Assembly: GCA_913775265.1 (NCBI GenBank)
Contig: CAJYJH010000068.1
Span: 62,001 to 126,000, forward strand
Length of the DNA stretch: 64,000 bases
Direction of reading: 5' to 3'
From: an uncultured Mucilaginibacter sp.
GTDB lineage: Bacteria; Bacteroidota; Bacteroidia; Sphingobacteriales; Sphingobacteriaceae
Of the stretch, positions 58,879 to 64,000 are shown in pieces (the first letter of the stretch is position 1; every line of letters starts with the position of its first letter). The notes beneath the pieces are model-generated. The model did no database searches, had not been told where the DNA came from, and worked only from the letters and a program-made list of their open reading frames with translations. The position numbers were made by a program, and so were the translations under genes.

Positions 58879-59982
58879 ATGTTGCCATACATATTAATTT
58901 CATTATTAGCTGCTATATGCTGCTATGCTAATTTGATTGATTTAGGAGAAGACCTGGAGAATGCCATTTTTGTAACACTGATTATTGTACTCACCTTGTT
59001 TTTAGGCACACGCACCGTTGGTCCTGATTTATGGACTTACGAATCCATGTACCTTGTGACGCCCGCTTTCCCATCTTTAATACACAAATTCCCTATATAT
59101 ACAGCAATAACCAGATTCGAGCCGCTTTTTTTGTCCTTATACGGACTTTTTAAATGGGCTGGTATAAGCTTCCGTGTATTTAACCTTTTATTTACCAGTA
59201 CTTTCATGTACTTTTTTTTCTCAAGGTTGTCATTATATACACGTTATCGGTTTGTTGCCGTAATGGCTTTTTTAGCTTACGGCTACATCGCCGGTTTTTC
59301 AGCAATCCGCCAGGTAATGGCAGGGTCAATCTTTTTTTATTCTATTAAGTATTTAATTGAGGGACGGATAAAAAAATACTGTTTTGCCATTATTATCGCT
59401 TGTCTTTTTCACTCTTCTGCTTTTATTCTACTGATTTTTGCATTCATCAATAAAAAAAAATTTAATACTAATTTTATAATTTTAAGTGTTATAATTTCCG
59501 TTGCAGGTATATATACAAACGCATTTTCGGCCGTGGCAGGCATTGTACTCACCAAAATCCCATTTTTGTCTGCAGTTAAAGTAAAGGAATACTTAAGCGG
59601 TAAGGGAGCTTTTTTTGGATCTGTTTCGATCACTTGGATGCTACTACTCGCCGGACTTCTGATTTGGCGCGAGAAACTGGAGAAGCTGGATGCTAACTTC
59701 AATATTTACCTGAACGTATTTTGGATTGGGCTGGTAGTATTCGCAGTAGCTACAGGTTTTGGTGAGTTTGGAAGGGTGCTAATGTACTTTAAATTTATCT
59801 ATTTAATTATACTACCCCTATATGTACAACTAATAAAAGAAACAGCCGGTAAGATAGTTGTGTGCAGCATAATTATCTTACTTTCATCAAGTTTATTCTT
59901 CGCTTCTATACTTTTGGACAGCATGTACTCCGTTGAAAACAGATATTTACCTTACAACTCCTGGCTTATAAATGAAAAATGA
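58879..59982 (+). CDS. EpsG/Wzy-like polysaccharide polymerase membrane protein
   Basis: FLGTRTVGPDLWTYESMY, FEPLFLSLYGLFKWAGISFRVFNLLF, FSAIRQVMAGSIFFYSIKYLIEGRIKKYCFAIIIACLFHSSAFILL. Confidence 0.88.
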   Translation: MLPYILISLLAAICCYANLIDLGEDLENAIFVTLIIVLTLFLGTRTVGPDLWTYESMYLVTPAFPSLIHKFPIYTAITRFEPLFLSLYGLFKWAGISFRVFNLLFTSTFMYFFFSRLSLYTRYRFVAVMAFLAYGYIAGFSAIRQVMAGSIFFYSIKYLIEGRIKKYCFAIIIACLFHSSAFILLIFAFINKKKFNTNFIILSVIISVAGIYTNAFSAVAGIVLTKIPFLSAVKVKEYLSGKGAFFGSVSITWMLLLAGLLIWREKLEKLDANFNIYLNVFWIGLVVFAVATGFGEFGRVLMYFKFIYLIILPLYVQLIKETAGKIVVCSIIILLSSSLFFASILLDSMYSVENRYLPYNSWLINEK

Positions 59983-61090
59983 GCATTATATAATTTTTAA
60001 TTACGATTTAGACAAATTAGCCGGAACAGAGCGTGCCATTTATAATTTAGTTGATTACCTCAGTGAACGCAAGTTTACAAAAACTACAGTGGTATTAGCG
60101 CATGAACCTTGCGACTTGGCATTTGACTTACCCCCCACTGCAGCAGATGTCGTTTTTTTAGGGAAATACAAACAAGAACGATATTCAAATATTCTTGTTT
60201 CGCACTTGCGTCATCTGGTAAGGCTTTACAGGTATTTAAAAAATCAAAATCAATTAGATCAATATATTGCCATAACAACAAATCCGCTATTGGCGTTAGT
60301 AATGTTTTTAGCAAATAGTCTTTTGCCTAAACGCTGTAGAGCTCAAATAACATGCGAGCACTTTTCGATAACGGCAGCCGGCAAAGGCACATTGTTAGTC
60401 AGAAATTTTTTGTACCGGTATTTATATGTAACAACACTAACTGAAAATGATTGCCGGATTATTGATCAGAAATATCATCCCAGGAAAACTTCATGTATTC
60501 CGAATGCTACTCCTTTCGCCCTTAAATCCTATCAGGATTTTAAACGTAACAAGTCGTTTTTATCAATTGGCCGCCTCATTTCGCAAAAAGGCTTTGACTT
60601 ATTGATTACATCTTTTGCTAAAATAGCTGCTAAATATCCTGATTGGTCGTTAGTAATTGTAGGTGATGACTACGGCGAAAAAGCTGAACTGCTGCGTTTA
60701 ATAAGCCATTACGGATTGCAGAAACAAATTACTATAGAGCCAGCAACTAAAAACATATCGAACTACTATAAGCAAGCTGCATTTTATGTACTGTCTTCAA
60801 GGTTTGAAGGCTTACCTATGGTATTGCTGGAAGCGATGTCTTTTGGTTTACCAATTGCATCGTTCAATTGCCCTACTGGTCCCAAAGAAGTTATTGATGA
60901 CAGCAATGGATTTTTAGTAGATAACGGTAACACCCATCAGCTTTCTGACGCCATTGGTAAATTAATATTTGATGAAAGTTTACGATTGCAAAAAGCTAGC
61001 GGATCAGAAAATAAAGCAAAACTTTTCACTAAAGAACATATTAATGCACATTGGGATAAGTTTTTATTACATATTAAAAATGACTGCTAA
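59972..61090 (+). CDS. GT4-family glycosyltransferase
   Basis: KNKSFLSIGRLISQKGFDLLITSFAKIAAKYPDWSLVIVGDDYGEKAELL; SSRFEGLPMVLLEAMSFGLPIASFNCPTGPKEVIDDSNGFLVDN. Confidence 0.93.
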   Translation: MKNEHYIIFNYDLDKLAGTERAIYNLVDYLSERKFTKTTVVLAHEPCDLAFDLPPTAADVVFLGKYKQERYSNILVSHLRHLVRLYRYLKNQNQLDQYIAITTNPLLALVMFLANSLLPKRCRAQITCEHFSITAAGKGTLLVRNFLYRYLYVTTLTENDCRIIDQKYHPRKTSCIPNATPFALKSYQDFKRNKSFLSIGRLISQKGFDLLITSFAKIAAKYPDWSLVIVGDDYGEKAELLRLISHYGLQKQITIEPATKNISNYYKQAAFYVLSSRFEGLPMVLLEAMSFGLPIASFNCPTGPKEVIDDSNGFLVDNGNTHQLSDAIGKLIFDESLRLQKASGSENKAKLFTKEHINAHWDKFLLHIKNDC

Positions 61091-62567
61091 CGACATGCTA
61101 AAAAAAAAGCTCACATTAATTCATATCATTGTTTTGTGTATATTTTTTTCAATAACATTATACAATAAGGTTATTGCAGCCACCATAAACGTTAAAACGC
61201 TTGGGGCCAAGGGCGATGGAATAACTGATGACACTCAAGCTATAAAAAATGCTTTTTCTAAAGCTGCGGTTAATGGAGGAACCGTCTACTTTCCTTCGGG
61301 TAAATATCTAACAAATATTATTGATATAAGACCTTCAAAAGCTGTAACTATTAATATTACAGGAGTAGCGGGAAAAACCACTCTAATTAAAAAAGTTGAT
61401 GACCCTGTGAATGTAGCGCTGTTTTTCTGCGAGGTTCCTAATGTCAGTTTATCATTTACTAATTTAACATTAGATGGCTTAAAAACCAGAAAATTTAGAA
61501 AATGGAAGCAAGTGAAAGCCGGTGTGGTTGATTTAGACGAAGCAATAAATGGAATATACACTTACAATATAAATCAGCTTGCCGTTAATAATTGTGTAAT
61601 AAATAATTTTCATGGGCAAGGGATAGCCTGCTATAGCGGCAACAAACTAATAGCATCAAAAAATCAAATTAATAACGTTAGCGGTTCCGCAATTACGGGT
61701 CACCGTGTAAAATCAGTCTATGTAAGTAATTGTTCTATTAAAAACACAGGTTACATTGATGAGACGTATATTCTGGACGGTTTGAAAAAGAACAAAAAGT
61801 CATCATATCCTCAAACTACTTTCGGCGATGGCATTGAAGGCGAATGCGATTCAATGGTAGCTAAAAACAACTACATTGTTAATCCCGGAAGGTGTGGAAT
61901 AGTACATGACTTAGCTAGAGATCTGGGTTACAAAAACAGTGTTGCCATTGTTAGCGGAAATACAATAATAGTTAACAGTAAAAATGTGAATAATAATAAC
62001 CCGCCATCGGGTATGTGGTTTGAGCAGTCGTATACAGTAAATGTAAACAAAAATGTAATTAACCTGCTCAATTCAGAATCACCTGTTGTATCTGGATTAA
62101 GATTTTATGCGGTTACAGGCTCCATAAATTGTTCAGATAACATCATAAATGCCGATAAATATCAAAATATATCCAACGAAGCTATAGGTATATTTGAACC
62201 CGTTCTTAAAGCAGCATCTATTACTAACAATAAGATGAACGGCAAATTTAAAAATGGCATCACGATTTCATATGGCAATGCTGAATCATCAATCTTAAAT
62301 TTAAAAATAGCTAATAACACTATAGGTGCATTGCAACATGCAATCGCCTTCAGTATTGATGCTAAAAAAGCCTTCCCACAAAAAGTAGAAATTTCTCATA
62401 ATGATATTGGACTAGAAATCAGTAAAACTTTTCTGTTTAGTCGATACGGTGCTCAGCCAAAGGATATGCCACAAAGCGCTGTTTTTCACATCCGGAGTAA
62501 TAAGATTCGAGGTGTTATCAACAATCAGCTCCCTAAAACGGTAGCAGGAATAAAATTTGTTAACTAA
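61080..62567 (+). CDS. Right-handed parallel beta-helix (pectate-lyase-like) protein
   Basis: INVKTLGAKGDGITDDTQAIKNAFSKAAVNGGTVYFPSGKYLTN; start likely ATG 61080 or 61095 (signal-anchor/peptide follows). Confidence 0.88.
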   Translation: MTANDMLKKKLTLIHIIVLCIFFSITLYNKVIAATINVKTLGAKGDGITDDTQAIKNAFSKAAVNGGTVYFPSGKYLTNIIDIRPSKAVTINITGVAGKTTLIKKVDDPVNVALFFCEVPNVSLSFTNLTLDGLKTRKFRKWKQVKAGVVDLDEAINGIYTYNINQLAVNNCVINNFHGQGIACYSGNKLIASKNQINNVSGSAITGHRVKSVYVSNCSIKNTGYIDETYILDGLKKNKKSSYPQTTFGDGIEGECDSMVAKNNYIVNPGRCGIVHDLARDLGYKNSVAIVSGNTIIVNSKNVNNNNPPSGMWFEQSYTVNVNKNVINLLNSESPVVSGLRFYAVTGSINCSDNIINADKYQNISNEAIGIFEPVLKAASITNNKMNGKFKNGITISYGNAESSILNLKIANNTIGALQHAIAFSIDAKKAFPQKVEISHNDIGLEISKTFLFSRYGAQPKDMPQSAVFHIRSNKIRGVINNQLPKTVAGIKFVN

Positions 62568-62569
62568 AC

Positions 62570-63364
62570 ATGACAAATCGTACCAGTTCAATTTCTGTAA
62601 GTGCTGTTATTCCGGCTTACAACTCGCAGGTCAGCATTTCAAAATGCCTCGAATCTGTCATTAATCAAACAGTGCCGGTTTTAGAAATTATTGTTGTAAA
62701 CGATGGTTCAACAGATGACACTGTAGCTATTATTAATCAATTCATTGATGATCATCCTCAGTTTATTATAAAACTTTTTACCGTTCCAAACGGAGGCCCG
62801 TCAGCGGCACGTAACCTAGGCATTGAGAAAGCCACAGGAGATTTGATCGCTTTTTTAGACGCCGATGATTGTTGGGTTAATAATAAGCTAGAAGAGCAAC
62901 TTGAAGTCTTTTACACCTATGGAACAGATGTAATTATTGTAGGATGTAAAACTTCTGACGTAAAATTTAAATCAGTAGAAGACAAATGGATTGTAATTGA
63001 TTTTAATATGTTACTATGGAGCAATGTATTTTCAACACCAGCCGTTGTTACATGGAGGCATTTGTTACTTAATACTCGTTTTAATGTGCGACAGAAATAT
63101 TCTGAAGATTACGGGCTTTGGCTTCAACTTGCAAAAGGCGGAAAATCTGTAATAGTAAACAAAAAGTTAGTTTTACTCTCAGACAAACCAATTTATGGCC
63201 ACTCCGGCCTTTCATCTCAGTTATGGAAGATGACAAAGGGTGAATTTATGAATTTTAAACTCCTGCGACAAAAGAATTATATCAGCATATCTCAATATTA
63301 CTTTTTTTGTGCGTTGTCTCTTTTGAAACATTTTAGAAGAGTATTAATTACCCGTTTTAATTAA
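62570..63364 (+). CDS. GT2-family glycosyltransferase
   Basis: SVSAVIPAYNSQVSISKCLESVINQTVPVLEIIVVNDGSTDDT; NGGPSAARNLGIEKATGDLIAFLDADDCW. Confidence 0.95.
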   Translation: MTNRTSSISVSAVIPAYNSQVSISKCLESVINQTVPVLEIIVVNDGSTDDTVAIINQFIDDHPQFIIKLFTVPNGGPSAARNLGIEKATGDLIAFLDADDCWVNNKLEEQLEVFYTYGTDVIIVGCKTSDVKFKSVEDKWIVIDFNMLLWSNVFSTPAVVTWRHLLLNTRFNVRQKYSEDYGLWLQLAKGGKSVIVNKKLVLLSDKPIYGHSGLSSQLWKMTKGEFMNFKLLRQKNYISISQYYFFCALSLLKHFRRVLITRFN

Positions 63365-63380
63365 TTGATATACAAACATT

Positions 63381-64000
63381 TTGAAAAAGCTTTACAGACT
63401 TACTACTATTCCGGTCTCGCTAAACATTCTCTTAAAGAATCAGCTTAGATATTTGAATCAATACTTTCATGTTACTGCAGTATCCTCACCCGGTAAATAT
63501 CTTGATGAATTAGAGCAAAGAGAAGGCGTTCAAACTATTGCGGTTGAATTTGAAAGAGAAATCAATATAAAAAAGGACATAAAATCATTATTAAATCTAA
63601 TTAAAGTTTTAAAAGCTGGCAAACCAGACATCGTCCATTCCAATACCCCTAAATCGAGCTTGATTGCTATGCTGGCTGCTAAAATAGTTGGTGCTCCGTG
63701 CCGGATATATACAATTACCGGTCTTAGATTTGAAACCGAACATGGATTAAAAAGAAGGATATTGATTTGGATGGAACAAGTTACTTGCCGTTGTGCAACA
63801 CACGTTGTAGCCGAAAGCAAGGGAGTTAAAAGGATGATTGAAGAAAACAATCTCTCTAACAAACCATCCGTTATAATAGGCAATGGTAATATAAATGGGA
63901 TTGATGACAAATTTTGGGATAAAGAAAAAGTAGCAGAAGAAATAAGAAATCGCTTAAAAGAGGAATTAAATATTGAAGATGGCGACTTCGTATTTTTATT
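63381..64000 (+). CDS. GT4-family glycosyltransferase, partial (runs off the right edge), absent from the supplied ORF track
   Basis: TTG start at 63381; manual translation KKLYRLTTIPVSLNILLKNQLRYLNQYFHVTAVSSPGKYLDELEQREGVQTIAVEFEREINIKKDIKSLLNLIKVLKAGKPDIVHSNTPKSSLIAMLAAKIVGAPCRIYTITGLRFE..., open to the window end. Confidence 0.85.
   Translation, partial: MKKLYRLTTIPVSLNILLKNQLRYLNQYFHVTAVSSPGKYLDELEQREGVQTIAVEFEREINIKKDIKSLLNLIKVLKAGKPDIVHSNTPKSSLIAMLAAKIVGAPCRIYTITGLRFETEHGLKRRILIWMEQVTCRCATHVVAESKGVKRMIEENNLSNKPSVIIGNGNINGIDDKFWDKEKVAEEIRNRLKEELNIEDGDFVFL

Overview
The window looks like ordinary chromosomal DNA from a Bacteroidota bacterium. Gene content, TAnnTTTG-type promoter motifs and protein style suggest Sphingobacteriaceae, possibly Mucilaginibacter or Pedobacter-like; this is inferred from reading, not from a search. 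I see no rRNA, tRNA, CRISPR array, transposase or prophage. Most genes are housekeeping or metabolic (pfkA, NADP-type icd, citrate synthase, dnaX, manA-type isomerase, bioA, aspartate aminotransferase). Others are signalling genes (ECF sigma operon, 7TMR-DISM hybrid kinase, bacteriophytochrome next to a giant CheB-CheR-PAS-kinase), glycoside hydrolases (GH51, GH15, GH43), a small glycosyltransferase/HAD cluster (51-54 kb) and the start of an exopolysaccharide locus (57.7 kb to the right edge). The best leads are: (1) an A11 homopolymer inside dnaX, with stop codons immediately after it in both alternative frames, which looks like programmed slippage producing a short gamma-type subunit; (2) a phytochrome photosensory module with no output domain, 16 bp upstream of a CheB-CheR-PAS-histidine kinase; (3) a ferritin-like diiron protein directly downstream of bioA; (4) a nucleotidyltransferase/metallophosphoesterase pair; (5) several unexplained long hairpins, including a 22-bp perfect stem before the EPS locus. 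All family calls come from recognising motifs in the supplied translations; no database search was run.
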